42,303 nt of DNA from an uncultured Faecalibacterium sp. (GCA_934533135.1 CAKTBG010000027.1:1-42303), one strand, 5' to 3'; positions 1 through 8,212 are shown, numbered from the stretch's first letter. The notes: a model not told the origin generated them from the letters alone. Numbers and translations: made by a program.

Positions 1-23
1 ACGACCACTTGAGTAATGCTCCA
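1..23 (-). repeat. Direct repeat copy: 5' part of a tRNA-Ser-like sequence, cut by window edge
   Basis: Read on the minus strand, positions 22 to 1 begin GGAGCATTACTCAAGTGGTC, which looks like the acceptor 5' strand, U8-A9 and D-arm of a serine tRNA. The same 23 bp recur at 193-215. The sequence runs off the window, so this could be the 5' end of a complete tRNA-Ser gene lying to the left. That is inference. Confidence 0.5.
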
Positions 24-171
24 GATATTAAATTTTTAGAATGCTCCGTGCATTCTGGGAAAACTTTGGAGAGAATTTCAGGAGAGAACGACCGAAAATC
101 GTTCACTCACGAAGTCGGAAAACCCGCATGAAACCTAGCAAAACCGGAATATCACTTCCAAAAAGCCAGTT

Positions 172-214
172 AGATTTCGAGTGCGACCTCTTACGACCAC
201 TTGAGTAATGCTCC
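172..214 (-). pseudogene. tRNA-Ser 5'-half-like fragment (acceptor to anticodon loop)
   Basis: The minus strand from 214 reads as a serine tRNA: GGAGCAT acceptor strand, TA, a CTC/GAG D-stem, then the loop CTCGAAA, which would be a CGA (Ser) anticodon loop. After the loop the sequence no longer pairs with the anticodon stem. No variable arm, T-arm or matching ATGCTCC acceptor strand follows at the right distance. I therefore call a 5' half, not a working tRNA. A near-consensus promoter lies directly upstream (238-266). The first 23 bp are repeated at 1-23. Confidence 0.5.
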
Positions 215-237
215 ACATATAGCTTGATAGCTTTTCT

Positions 238-266
238 ATTATAGCAAAAACTCCGCCTGCCGTCAA
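238..266 (-). promoter_or_regulatory. Near-consensus sigma-A promoter for the tRNA-Ser-like element
   Basis: On the minus strand TTGACG (266-261), a 17-base spacer and TATAAT (243-238) are visible. Transcription would start near 231, about 17 bases before the tRNA-like 5' end. The promoter lies partly inside the terminator palindrome at 246-300. Confidence 0.7.
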
Positions 267-300
267 CACTTTTTCTGCCGGACGACAAGGCGGAGTTTTT
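246..300. terminator. Bidirectional intrinsic terminator
   Basis: A 12 to 13 bp stem (AAAAACTCCGCCT at 246-258, AGGCGGAGTTTTT at 288-300) ends in T-runs on the plus strand. It contains the promoter elements of the leftward tRNA-like unit in its arm and loop, so transcription in one direction may interfere with the other. The rest of 1-395 holds small palindromes at 39-57 and 86-104 and no convincing gene. Confidence 0.7.
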
Positions 301-395
301 TTGCGCTTTGCGGGAGATTTTTCAGCACATTACACATTTTCACCATCTTTTTGTGTTAAGCTGTTAAGGAAGTAACCGAAAAGGATGTTTTTAAA

Positions 396-1067
396 ATGCA
401 GCATTGTTCCGCCCGGTCGGTGGTTCGGATGGCCGCGGCGGTATTTACACTGGTGCTTTTTCTGGTGTGCAGTGCGCCGCGCAGCCATGCGGCCGAACTG
501 CAAGACATCAAAGGGCTTTCCCTGCTGTCCTTGGACAGCAGCCAGATCCTTTCCATCGGCAATCAGACGTCCGGCCGGTGCAGCTGGTACGCCCTGCGCT
601 ATGCACGGACGATCCTCGACGGCAGGATCTGTTCCGGCAGCGGAATGTGGTCAAACGGCGCGGTCTGGTCTGCCGCCGGGTACGCCGATTACAGCGGCAG
701 CTTGTCCGATTGCCTGACCAAGCTCTACGACGAGCTTTCTGCCGGGCGGCCGGTGATCGTACATCTGAAAAACACCACGGTCAGCGGGGTTTCCAAACAC
801 GCGAACCGGGTGACTACTTACGAATACCACCTCACCAGCCGCGGCTGGAACGAGGTGAACTACCCGCACATTTCCACCAGCAGTACCTACGGGCACTGGG
901 TCTGCGTCATCGGCGTCAGCCCGGCTGCTGACCCGGAGCACCTCAAAGAAAGCGATTTCTACGCACTCGACCCCGCCCGGGTCAACGTCAACGGCGTTCT
1001 CGCGGTGACCCGGCTGCTGGACAACACGATCTGGATCGACCATTCTCCCTTAAAAATTGCAGGCTGA
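396..1067 (+). CDS. Secreted C39-like cysteine-peptidase-fold protein (putative)
   Basis: This 223-residue protein starts with a signal peptide: basic residues at 7-11, a hydrophobic core at 13-25 and a likely cut after SHA near residue 32. The mature part has GRCSWYALRYA with Cys62 at the start of a helix, GHWVCVIGV with His167 on a strand, and an ALDP turn with Asp192. That order and spacing resemble C39-type and papain-like peptidases. I infer Cys62-His167-Asp192 as a possible catalytic set, but no family is recognised with certainty. AAGGA at 381-385 sits 10 bases before the ATG. It is monocistronic, ending at the hairpin at 1083-1122. Confidence 0.75.
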   Translation: MQHCSARSVVRMAAAVFTLVLFLVCSAPRSHAAELQDIKGLSLLSLDSSQILSIGNQTSGRCSWYALRYARTILDGRICSGSGMWSNGAVWSAAGYADYSGSLSDCLTKLYDELSAGRPVIVHLKNTTVSGVSKHANRVTTYEYHLTSRGWNEVNYPHISTSSTYGHWVCVIGVSPAADPEHLKESDFYALDPARVNVNGVLAVTRLLDNTIWIDHSPLKIAG

Positions 1068-1082
1068 ACTCCTTTATCCAAA

Positions 1083-1122
1083 AGCCCCCGGAGCACTGGA
1101 CTCCGGGGGCTTCGAGTTTTTA
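1083..1122. terminator. Intrinsic terminator shared by convergent genes
   Basis: AGCCCCCGGAG (1083-1093) and CTCCGGGGGCT (1101-1111) form a perfect 11 bp stem. A T-run lies a few bases past it on the plus strand and a short one on the minus strand, so it can serve both the secreted protein gene and acyP. Confidence 0.7.
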
Positions 1123-1130
1123 TGCGGTGT

Positions 1131-1457
1131 TCAGTATCCGCGCACCGAGAATCCGCGTTCCCACGGATCCGGTACACAGTCGCGCTGGTGCAGGCCGGTG
1201 ATCTCGATGTAGTCGCTCCGCTGGATCATGGCGAAGAGCTTCAGGAATTTTTCCGGGTCGCCCTGCACCTCAAGGGTCACGGTGCCGTCGTCCTCGTTTT
1301 CGACCCAGCCGGTCAGATCCAGCGTCTGCGCCGCATACCTTGCCCGGTAGCGGAAACCGACGCCCTGTACCCGGCCTCTGATGGTATAATGCCGCCGCAC
1401 CGTTCCCGCCGGGAGCACCGGCGGCTCGCCTTTTTTCTGCTTCAGAAAATCAAACAA
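1131..1457 (-). CDS. acyP: Acylphosphatase
   Basis: Acylphosphatases hydrolyse acyl phosphates such as carbamoyl phosphate and acetyl phosphate in the cytosol. The family signature GRVQGVGFR is at residues 28-36, with the catalytic Arg as its last residue. The second motif, WVENEDDGTV (51-60), carries the catalytic Asn54. At 108 residues it is slightly longer than the usual 90, with a charged N-terminal addition ahead of the domain. The start is TTG at 1457, preceded by a GAGGTG-type ribosome site; no ATG fits as well. It lies 88 bases after ppaC on the same strand and may be co-transcribed with it. Confidence 0.92.
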   Translation of the reverse strand: MFDFLKQKKGEPPVLPAGTVRRHYTIRGRVQGVGFRYRARYAAQTLDLTGWVENEDDGTVTLEVQGDPEKFLKLFAMIQRSDYIEITGLHQRDCVPDPWERGFSVRGY

Positions 1458-1545
1458 TACCGTTCACCTCTTGCTGCCGCTGCCCTTCACAACCGGGCTA
1501 TGCTGTTATTCCCCATACGCAGAACCCACCCGGCCTGCCAAGGGC

Positions 1546-3201
1546 TCACAGCTCCTGATAAGCCGTCATCATGGCGGGGATGAACTGCTTTTTGCGGCTG
1601 ACGACGCCCGGGAGCGTCCAACTGTTGTGTGCATCTGGCTCGGTGTCAAAGCCGCTGCGGAGCATTTCGGCCGCGTTGCGGCCCGCGCAGATGACTACGC
1701 TTTCCTCTTTGGGCACATCGGTCAGCAGCATATAGATGTCTTCCACGTTCTGCTTGTTTCTGGCCTCTTCCAGATACGGCTGGATCAGCTTTTCCGCCGC
1801 ATGGAGGTTCTTGCGGGTCATGTAGCTGCCCTGCGCCACACCAAAACGGCGGTCGCCGCACATAAACACCTTGAAATCCTGCAGAAACACCTCTTCGGCG
1901 GTCTTTCCGGCCAGATTTTCGCCCGCCTCAAACATTTCCAGCGAGAACTCGTCGATGTCTACACCGGCGATCTGTGCCAGCCGCTTGGCGGCGGCGACGT
2001 CAACGGCCGTGCAGGTGGGGCTGCGGAATGCCAGCGTATCCGACAGGATGGCGGCCAGCAGCAGACCGGCGGTCTGCGGGCGGATCTCTACGCCGTTTTC
2101 GTCGTACATCTGGGTGATGATGGTGGCCGTGCAGCCCACCGGCTGGTTGCGGAAGTACACCGGGCTGTCGGTCTCAAGATTGCCGATCCGGTGATGGTCG
2201 ATGATCTCGAGGATCTCAGCCTGATCGAAGCCCTCAACGGCCTGCGTCGCCTCGTTGTGATCCACCAGAATGATCCGGCGTTTCCGCAGGGCGATGATGT
2301 TCCGGCGGCTGACCATGCCGCAGTACTTGCCGTCCTCATCGAGGATGGGGAAATACCGGTGGCGCACCTTGGCCATGACGCGGGTGACATCGGCCACCGG
2401 TGTGACCAGCGTGAACTTCATGATGTCGTTCCGGGTCATGTAGTGGGAGATGGGGGCGCACTGGCTGATCAGCTTGCCGGCGGCATAGGTATCGCAGGGA
2501 GCCGTCATAATGGCGACGCCCATCTCTTCGGCGATGCGCCGGATGGTGTGGCCCACTTTGGCTCCGTTGCAGAGGATGAGCAGCGAGGCCTCTTTCTCAA
2601 TGGCGCAGAGCTGGCTCTCGTAGCGGTTGGTCAGGATGACGATGTCGCCCTTTTCCACCGAGCTTTCCAGCATCTCCGGGGTGGCGGTGCCGATCTTGAT
2701 CCGGCCGGTGGTGCAGACCGCGTTCTCGTCGCCGACCACCATGGTGCCGCCCAGCGTCTCAAGGATATTCTTATAGCTGGTCTGGCTGACGGCCAGAACA
2801 CTGGTATCGAACACGTCCATGTTGGCCGTGGCGATGTCTTTCACCGTGATGATGCCCTCGAGGTCGTTGTCGGGGCTGGTGATGGGCAGCGTGTCGATCT
2901 GCTGGTCGCGCATGATCTCCCACGCCTTGCGCAGGCTGGTGCTGCCCGGGATGCCGGGCATCTCGCGGTAATCCACATCGCGGATCTTCGGGTTGACGTC
3001 GGTACACATCCGGGGCGGCGTGACGCCGAACTTTTTCAGGACAAATTCGGTCTCCTGATTCATCTTGCCGGCACGCCGCGCTTCGCAGACCAGATCGCTG
3101 GTCTTATTTTTCAGCTCCGCATAGGCAATGGCAGAGCAGATCGAGTCGGTGTCGGGATTGCGATGTCCGATGACAACGACTTTGTGTGCTGTTTTGGGCA
3201 T
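1546..3201 (-). CDS. ppaC: Manganese-dependent inorganic pyrophosphatase with CBS/DRTGG insert
   Basis: Family II pyrophosphatases hydrolyse PPi in the cytosol using two Mn ions. The N-terminal DHH domain begins with GHRNPDTDS (12-20), and later has DHNE and IIDHHRIG metal-binding motifs. The C-terminal DHHA2 domain ends with VSRKKQ, the substrate-binding Arg-Lys signature. Between the two halves of the DHH domain sits an insert with two CBS motifs and a DRTGG-like segment, as in the nucleotide-regulated CBS-PPases that sense AMP/ADP/ATP. The 551-residue length fits that subclass, not the 310-residue simple form. A GGGGAG site precedes the ATG. Confidence 0.95.
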   Translation of the reverse strand: MPKTAHKVVVIGHRNPDTDSICSAIAYAELKNKTSDLVCEARRAGKMNQETEFVLKKFGVTPPRMCTDVNPKIRDVDYREMPGIPGSTSLRKAWEIMRDQQIDTLPITSPDNDLEGIITVKDIATANMDVFDTSVLAVSQTSYKNILETLGGTMVVGDENAVCTTGRIKIGTATPEMLESSVEKGDIVILTNRYESQLCAIEKEASLLILCNGAKVGHTIRRIAEEMGVAIMTAPCDTYAAGKLISQCAPISHYMTRNDIMKFTLVTPVADVTRVMAKVRHRYFPILDEDGKYCGMVSRRNIIALRKRRIILVDHNEATQAVEGFDQAEILEIIDHHRIGNLETDSPVYFRNQPVGCTATIITQMYDENGVEIRPQTAGLLLAAILSDTLAFRSPTCTAVDVAAAKRLAQIAGVDIDEFSLEMFEAGENLAGKTAEEVFLQDFKVFMCGDRRFGVAQGSYMTRKNLHAAEKLIQPYLEEARNKQNVEDIYMLLTDVPKEESVVICAGRNAAEMLRSGFDTEPDAHNSWTLPGVVSRKKQFIPAMMTAYQEL

Positions 3202-3317
3202 AATTTCTCCCCCTTATGGGCTGTGATTTACCTTCTGGCATTGGGATGCCGTTTCCGGTTTGCTTTGCGCAGCCGCTCCTGCACAGCGGCTGCAGAGACC
3301 CTCGATCTCTGCTTTTC

Positions 3318-3346
3318 ATTGTAACACAACAATTCCCGGGGGTAAA
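3318..3346 (-). promoter_or_regulatory. Candidate promoter of ppaC
   Basis: Minus strand TTTACC (3346-3341), 17-base spacer, TACAAT (3323-3318). The inferred leader of about 110 bases holds two hairpins, GCAGAGA/TCTCTGC and CAGCCGCT/AGCGGCTG. Confidence 0.5.
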
Positions 3347-3402
3347 GACGCGGTTGGGCGAAGTTTTTCTTAATATTTTGCGAGAAACTTGTATACATGG
3401 TC

Positions 3403-3431
3403 TTGTATTTGGGGAAAGAGAGATGTATCAT
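3403..3431 (+). promoter_or_regulatory. Candidate promoter of the MATE gene
   Basis: TTGTAT (3403-3408), 17-base spacer, TATCAT (3426-3431). If it is real, the palindromic repeat at 3491-3561 lies in the 5' leader of the transporter mRNA. The 3202-3585 gap holds this, the ppaC promoter and the repeat, and no other gene. Confidence 0.4.
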
Positions 3432-3490
3432 ATAAATTATCTGTGCTCGTTCGCTTTTTTCGCCCTCTCCGGCATCGCCGTGCGCCGACA

Positions 3491-3561
3491 CCTCTCCCGA
3501 AGGGAGAGGCAAGTCTTGGCTCTCCCTCTGGGAGAGCTGTCACCGAAGGTGACTGAGAGGG
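3491..3561. repeat. Palindromic intergenic repeat, half-element plus extra hairpin
   Basis: A hairpin CCTCTCCC/GGGAGAGG (3491-3509) is followed by the two-hairpin module GGCTCTCCC..GGGAGAGC and GTCACC..GGTGAC, ending ACTGAGAGGG. It matches the dispersed family at 12808, 16086, 17005, 25214 and 36304. It lies 15 bases upstream of the MATE ribosome site. Confidence 0.8.
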
Positions 3562-3585
3562 CTAGCCTGTTTTACGGAGGTTCCC

Positions 3586-4944
3586 ATGACAGCATCCCAC
3601 TTTACATCCAAGCCCCTGTTCACCCGGCAGCAGCTGGTCGCGCTGCTGCTGCCGCTGATCGCAGAGCAGGCTCTCAGCGTGACCATCGGTCTGGCCGATA
3701 CGCTGATGGTCTCCTCGGTCGGTGAGGCTGCCGTTTCCGGCGTGAGCCTTGTGGACACCTTCAACACCCTGATGATCCAGCTGATGAGTGCGCTGGCCAC
3801 CGGCGGCGCGGTGGTGGCCAGCCAGTACATCGGCCACCGGGAGGAGGACAACGCCAAGACCTCGGCGGCGCAGATCCTCTTCATCCTGGCAAGCTTCAGC
3901 ATCGTGGTCGCCGCCGTGGTCGCGGTCGGCCGCCACGCCATCCTGCGGGGCATCTTCGGCTCCATCGACGACGACGTGATGCGGTACGCGGAGACCTATT
4001 TCCTGCTTTCTGCGCTGAGCTATCCCTTCATCGGCTTGTACAACGCGGGTGCCGCGCTGTTCCGGGCGCAGGGCAACAGCAAGATCAGCATGATGTCCAG
4101 CCTTGTGATGAACGTGGTGAACATCGGCGGAAACGCCATCCTGATCTTCGGCTTCGGGATGGGCGTTATGGGTGCCGCCCTTGCCAGTCTGGTCTCCCGC
4201 GCCATTGCCTGCTGCACGGTGCTCTACCTGCTGCAGAAACCCAACTGCCCGCTGCGGCTTACGAACATGGCAGCTCTCAAGCCCAATGGTGCTTTCATCC
4301 GGCGGATCCTGCGGGTCGGCATCCCGGCCGGCATTGAGAACGGAATGTTCCAGATCGGCAAGCTGTCGGTCGCCAGCCTGACCAGCACTCTCGGCACGGC
4401 CGCGATCGCGGCCAATGCCGTCGCCAACACGTCCACCACCTTCCTGAACATCCCGGCCAACGCCGTTGGCATGGCGGTGCTGACCGTCGTGGGGCAGTGC
4501 CTCGGTGCCGGCGAGAAGGAGCAGGCCGTCCACTATGCCCGCCGCCTGCTCTTTGTGGCCTACTGCGGCGCATGGATCATGAACATCTCGGCCTTCCTGT
4601 TCGGCGACCGGTTCGCCATTTCCCTCTTCCACCTCTCGCCCGAAGCACAGGCCATGGCACTGCAGGTGATGATCTGGTTCAACCTCTTCTCGGTCTTTGT
4701 CTGGCCTTCCAGCTTCACCCTGCCCAACATCCTCCGCTCTGCCGGCGACGCCCCCTTTACCATGACGGTGAGCATCGTTTCGATGTGGGTGTTCCGGGTG
4801 GGTTTCTGCTACCTGATGGTGCTCGGTTTCCACGGCCAGCTGCTGAGCATCTGGATGGGAATGTACCTCGACTGGGTGTTCCGCTCCCTCTGCTTCGCCA
4901 TCCGCTTTGTCCGCGGCAAATGGCTGGAACAAAAAGTGATCTGA
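3586..4944 (+). CDS. MATE family multidrug exporter
   Basis: This 452-residue polytopic membrane protein has the twelve-helix pattern of MATE (MatE) transporters in two six-helix halves. They exchange Na+ or H+ for cationic drugs or metabolites across the cytoplasmic membrane. The N-terminal half starts LIAEQALSVTIGLADTLMVS, typical of the NorM/DinF-like bacterial branch. The second half starts at about residue 240 with RRILRVGIPAGIENGMFQ. GGAGG at 3576-3580 is 5 bases before the ATG. The substrate cannot be told from sequence. It is monocistronic, with the long hairpin at 4950-5034 at its end. Confidence 0.92.
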   Translation: MTASHFTSKPLFTRQQLVALLLPLIAEQALSVTIGLADTLMVSSVGEAAVSGVSLVDTFNTLMIQLMSALATGGAVVASQYIGHREEDNAKTSAAQILFILASFSIVVAAVVAVGRHAILRGIFGSIDDDVMRYAETYFLLSALSYPFIGLYNAGAALFRAQGNSKISMMSSLVMNVVNIGGNAILIFGFGMGVMGAALASLVSRAIACCTVLYLLQKPNCPLRLTNMAALKPNGAFIRRILRVGIPAGIENGMFQIGKLSVASLTSTLGTAAIAANAVANTSTTFLNIPANAVGMAVLTVVGQCLGAGEKEQAVHYARRLLFVAYCGAWIMNISAFLFGDRFAISLFHLSPEAQAMALQVMIWFNLFSVFVWPSSFTLPNILRSAGDAPFTMTVSIVSMWVFRVGFCYLMVLGFHGQLLSIWMGMYLDWVFRSLCFAIRFVRGKWLEQKVI

Positions 4945-4949
4945 ACTTG

Positions 4950-5034
4950 AACCTCTCCGTTCCTGCTTCGCATTGCCGCCGCTCCTGCTGGGGCAAGGCG
5001 GCAAGCGATCACGCGGCGGAGAGGTTTCTTTTTT
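4950..5034 (+). terminator. Long-stem intrinsic terminator with repeat-family ends
   Basis: The outer arms AACCTCTCCG (4950-4959) and CGGAGAGGTT (5017-5026) enclose a second stem, TTGCCGCC/GGCGGCAA (4973-4980 and 4997-5004), and are followed by TTCTTTTTT. The outer arms are the same ends as the dispersed palindromic repeat family. A family member therefore seems to serve as the terminator. The remainder up to 5243 holds the PAP2 promoter and an 8 bp inverted repeat at 5131-5152. Confidence 0.75.
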
Positions 5035-5164
5035 GCAAGAAAATGCCCTTCTGGATCGTATTCATGGATAGAACAGCATCCCGATTGCGCCCGAAACGTC
5101 CAAAATTTCAAGGAAACGCACAAATCCTTCACAATTTTTTTGTTAAAATTGTCCTGTTTAGGTC

Positions 5165-5193
5165 TTGTTTTCTTCTCAAACGGAGCGTATAAT
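5165..5193 (+). promoter_or_regulatory. Promoter of the PAP2 gene
   Basis: TTGTTT (5165-5170), 17-base spacer, TATAAT (5188-5193). A perfect inverted repeat, ACAATTTT..AAAATTGT (5131-5152), lies just upstream and could be an operator; its binder is unknown. Confidence 0.6.
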
Positions 5194-5243
5194 GTCATGC
5201 TGCTAAGAAATTTTAACTTCACCCGAAAAGGAAGTGTTTTTCC

Positions 5244-5909
5244 ATGCGAAACAATTGGTTTACCCGCCATCCCATCGGATTCATGGCGTTTTACTTCGTC
5301 TTTTATCTCGCAGCCTTCCATTGGCTGGAAGCGAACATCACGGTGCCGGACATCTGGGTCCACTGCCGGTTGGATGATTTGATCCCCTTCTGCAAGTATG
5401 CGGTCATCCCCTACTTTGCATGGTTTGCGTGGATCCCCTTCACCCTGTTCTATCTGCTCTGGAAGGCTCCCCGCAGCGACTTCTGGCGGCTCTGCCTGCC
5501 CTTGTTTGCCGGGATGACCATCGCGCTGGCCTGCTATGTCATTCTGCCGACGGGTCTGGATCTGCGGCCCTACCGGGTGTACGGCAGCGACCTCTTTTCC
5601 CGGGCGGTGCGCTGGCTTTATGCCACCGACACCCCGCTGAACGTCTGCCCGTCCATCCATGTGTTCAACTCCGTCACCCTGATGATGGCCTACTACCGCA
5701 GCAGCATCTTCGACGCGCCCCGCCGCCGCTGGATGCGTCCGGCGGCCGCCGTGCTCTGTGTGTCCATCGTATTTGCCACCGTCCTGCTTAAGCAGCACAG
5801 CTGCATCGACGTGCTGCTGGGCATCCTGCTGGCCATGGCCCTCGACTCCGGCATGAACGCCCTCGCGCGCAGCCGCAGCGAGGAACTGCGTTTTGCCGAA
5901 CGCTTTTAA
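5244..5909 (+). CDS. PAP2-family membrane phosphatase / phosphotransferase
   Basis: This 221-residue membrane protein has about six hydrophobic helices. PAP2 core motifs are CPSIHV (residues 135-140, His139) and, 46 residues on, KQHSCIDV with His185 and Asp189. Together these form the histidine nucleophile and proton-relay arrangement of the family. The first PAP2 motif (KxxxxxxRP) is represented only loosely by DLRPY at 106-110. Members dephosphorylate lipid phosphates or transfer phospho-head-groups at the outer membrane face. The PSIH form resembles the inositol-phosphorylceramide-synthase-like branch; the exact substrate is unknown. It ends at the strong terminator at 5916-5960. Confidence 0.85.
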   Translation: MRNNWFTRHPIGFMAFYFVFYLAAFHWLEANITVPDIWVHCRLDDLIPFCKYAVIPYFAWFAWIPFTLFYLLWKAPRSDFWRLCLPLFAGMTIALACYVILPTGLDLRPYRVYGSDLFSRAVRWLYATDTPLNVCPSIHVFNSVTLMMAYYRSSIFDAPRRRWMRPAAAVLCVSIVFATVLLKQHSCIDVLLGILLAMALDSGMNALARSRSEELRFAERF

Positions 5910-5915
5910 ACTGTA

Positions 5916-5960
5916 AAAAACGAACGCCTGCCGCAGAAAAACGGCAGGCGTTCGTTTTTT
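5916..5960. terminator. Strong bidirectional terminator
   Basis: A perfect 19 bp stem (5916-5934 with 5942-5960) starts with A6 and ends with T6, so it terminates on both strands between the convergent PAP2 and gluQ genes. Confidence 0.9.
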
Positions 5961-5963
5961 GGA

Positions 5964-6923
5964 TCAAAACAGCTGTTCCGGCAGGCAGACGTCCTGCTTG
6001 GGGATCTTCTCCCACGAGAAGTCTGCGATCAGGCTTTCCGGGGTGCGGGGGGCGGGGGCGGGCTGCAGGCCATAGACGTAGGCCAGCTTGCCGACGATCT
6101 CCTCCGCCGTGTATTTTGCCCGGAGGTTTTCGAGGCTCTGGTCGCCGTCTCGCTTGGAGAGCCGCCGTCCGTCCGGTGCCAGCAGCAGCGGGCAGTGGGC
6201 AAAGCGCGGTGCAGGCAGACCCAGCAGCCGGTAGAGATAGAGCTGCCGCGCAGTGGAGGACAACAGGTCGGAGCCGCGCACCACTTCGGTCACGCCCATC
6301 CGGGCATCGTCCACCACCACCGCCAGCTGATAGGCAAACACCCCATCGGCGCGGCGAAGGTAGAAATCGCCGCACTCCCGCAGCAGATTCTCCCGGTGCT
6401 CGCCCATACAGCCATCCACAAAGACGATCTCCTCGTCGGGCACCCGCAGCCGGTAGGCCGGTGCTTTCTGCTTCCGCTTTTCGGCAATTTCGGCGGGCGT
6501 CAGATCCCGGCAGGTGCCGGGATAGATCACGTTGCCGTCCGAGGTATGGGGCGCGCTGGCGGCGTGGAGCTGGGCACGGGAGCAGAAACAGGGATAGACC
6601 AGCCCCTGCGCCTCCAGCTTGGCGTATTGTTCCCGATAGATGCCGCTGCATTCGCTCTGATAATAGGGCGCGTGCGGCCCGCCGGTGCTGCCGCCCTCAT
6701 CCCAGACAAGGCCGAGCCAGCGCAGATCCTCTTCCAGCTGGTCGGCATACCTGCGGGGGCAGCGTTCGGCGTCCAGATCCTCGATCCGGAGGACGATCTT
6801 CCCGCCCTGCTGCTTCGCGCTCAGCCATGCCAGCAGGCTGCAGGCAAGGTTGCCGAGATGGAGCCGCCCGCTGGGGCTGGGCGCAAACCGCCCGACCACG
6901 CCGCTCACAGGCTCAGCTTCCAC
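5964..6923 (-). CDS. gluQ: Glutamyl-Q tRNA(Asp) synthetase
   Basis: GluQ-RS loads glutamate onto the queuosine base at position 34 of tRNA-Asp. The 319 residues match the catalytic domain of glutamyl-tRNA synthetase without its anticodon-binding domain. The HIGH-like motif is APSPSGRLHLGN (14-25), and the KMSKS-like motif is LSKRDGD. Between them is a zinc-type cluster, PCFCS followed by PGTCR. The start is GTG at 6923 and overlaps the last 19 bases of the upstream aminopeptidase gene, so translation is probably coupled. A discrete glutamyl-tRNA synthetase would be about 480 residues. Confidence 0.93.
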   Translation of the reverse strand: MEAEPVSGVVGRFAPSPSGRLHLGNLACSLLAWLSAKQQGGKIVLRIEDLDAERCPRRYADQLEEDLRWLGLVWDEGGSTGGPHAPYYQSECSGIYREQYAKLEAQGLVYPCFCSRAQLHAASAPHTSDGNVIYPGTCRDLTPAEIAEKRKQKAPAYRLRVPDEEIVFVDGCMGEHRENLLRECGDFYLRRADGVFAYQLAVVVDDARMGVTEVVRGSDLLSSTARQLYLYRLLGLPAPRFAHCPLLLAPDGRRLSKRDGDQSLENLRAKYTAEEIVGKLAYVYGLQPAPAPRTPESLIADFSWEKIPKQDVCLPEQLF

Positions 6924-8212
6924 TCGCCGTCGTTCGGCTGGAAGATGGGGGTATTGTAATATGCGGCACAGGCCTGTGCCATGTACGCTGCATCCTTGCA
7001 GCTGGCGGTCTCCATGGCGGAGTGCATGGCCAGCTGACCCAGACCGATATCGACCATCGGCATCAGGATCTGGTGCCCCAGCAGGTTGCCGAGGGTGGAG
7101 CCGCCCGGCACATCGGCGCGGTTGGCGCAGGGCTGGACGGGCACCCCGGCCTTCTTGCAGATGGCGGCAAAGGCCGCCCCGGTAAAGCCGCTGGTGGTGT
7201 AGGTCTGGCGGGCGTTGGTCTTGAGCAGCACACCGCCGCCCATGACAACGGGGTTGGCCGGGTCACTCTTTTCCGGGTGGTTGGGATGGGTGGCGTGGCC
7301 GTTGTCGGCACTCAGCAGCAGGCTGTTGGTGCGGGCACGGATGCTCTGCTCCTTTGTGACGCCGAGGCTTTCCTCAATGCGGGCCAGCACATCGGCCATC
7401 AGCGTACCCTGCGCACCCTGACGGCTGGACGAGCCGACTTCCTCATTGTCGAACATCACCCAGAGGTCGCCGCGGCCTTCTTCCTCACCGCGGCCCTGCA
7501 GGAAGCCCCACAGAGTGGTGTAGGCACACTCCAGATCGTCGATCCGGCCGGACATGAAATATTCGCCGTTCAGACCCATCCGCTCGGCCTTCTCCCGGGT
7601 GCAGAGGACAAGATCGGAATCCAGAATGTCCTCGGGCGCGACACCGGCTTCGGCCGCCAGCGTCTGGCGCAGACTGCCCTCGGCAGAGCCGAAGATGGGC
7701 TGCATATCCACCTGCGGGTTGTACTTCATCCCGTTGTTCAGATCCCGGTTGAAGTGGATGCAGAGGTTCGGGATGCAGGCCACCGCCCGGTCGGGATGGA
7801 TGAGGATGCTCCGGATGCCCGTCTCCGTCCTGACCAGCAGACGCCCCGCCACGCTCAGGGGGCGATCCATCCAGGTCGGCATGATCATGCCGCCGTAGCC
7901 CTCCGTCTCCGCCTTGGCAAAGACCTCGCCGGTGCTGTCCAGCTGCTTGATCCGCCACGTCGGGGAGTCGCTGTGGCTGGCGGCTGCGTGCCAGCCGGTC
8001 AGCTCTCCTTTGGGCATCCGCCATGCGAGGATGGCCGAACCATTGCGGGTGGTATAGTATTTTCCGCCGGGGGTCAGCGTCCATGCCGCGCTCTCCGGGC
8101 AGTGGACATAGCCGTTCTCCTCCAGAATGGCGGCGGCAGCCGCTGTGGAGTGGAACGCGCTGACACCTGCGTTCAGGAAGTCAAACAGACCTTCCATCGA
8201 AAATGTTTGCAT
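6905..8212 (-). CDS. M18 family aminopeptidase
   Basis: M18 peptidases are cytosolic, dodecameric, two-metal aminopeptidases that prefer acidic or neutral N-terminal residues. Landmarks are HSDSP (first metal ligand region), FMSGRIDDLE, MFDNEEVGS (catalytic Glu pair and metal ligand) and SADNGHATHPNH. The C-terminal part has DVPGGSTLG and MHSAMET, containing the last ligand. I place the start at 8212 because AGGAG at 8221-8225 is 8 bases ahead. An in-frame ATG at 8230 has no such site. The product is 435 residues, normal for the family. It forms a two-gene operon with gluQ. Confidence 0.93.
   Translation of the reverse strand: MQTFSMEGLFDFLNAGVSAFHSTAAAAAILEENGYVHCPESAAWTLTPGGKYYTTRNGSAILAWRMPKGELTGWHAAASHSDSPTWRIKQLDSTGEVFAKAETEGYGGMIMPTWMDRPLSVAGRLLVRTETGIRSILIHPDRAVACIPNLCIHFNRDLNNGMKYNPQVDMQPIFGSAEGSLRQTLAAEAGVAPEDILDSDLVLCTREKAERMGLNGEYFMSGRIDDLECAYTTLWGFLQGRGEEEGRGDLWVMFDNEEVGSSSRQGAQGTLMADVLARIEESLGVTKEQSIRARTNSLLLSADNGHATHPNHPEKSDPANPVVMGGGVLLKTNARQTYTTSGFTGAAFAAICKKAGVPVQPCANRADVPGGSTLGNLLGHQILMPMVDIGLGQLAMHSAMETASCKDAAYMAQACAAYYNTPIFQPNDGEWKLSL

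Noticed and set aside
103..288. 61-codon minus-strand open frame at the left edge
   Set aside because: It overlaps the promoter and the tRNA-Ser-like sequence. Peptides of this kind are typical of false frames through tRNA genes.
1471..3324. 617-codon open frame on the plus strand opposite ppaC
   Set aside because: It is a shadow of the pyrophosphatase gene with the same low-information composition. It has no ribosome site or domain.
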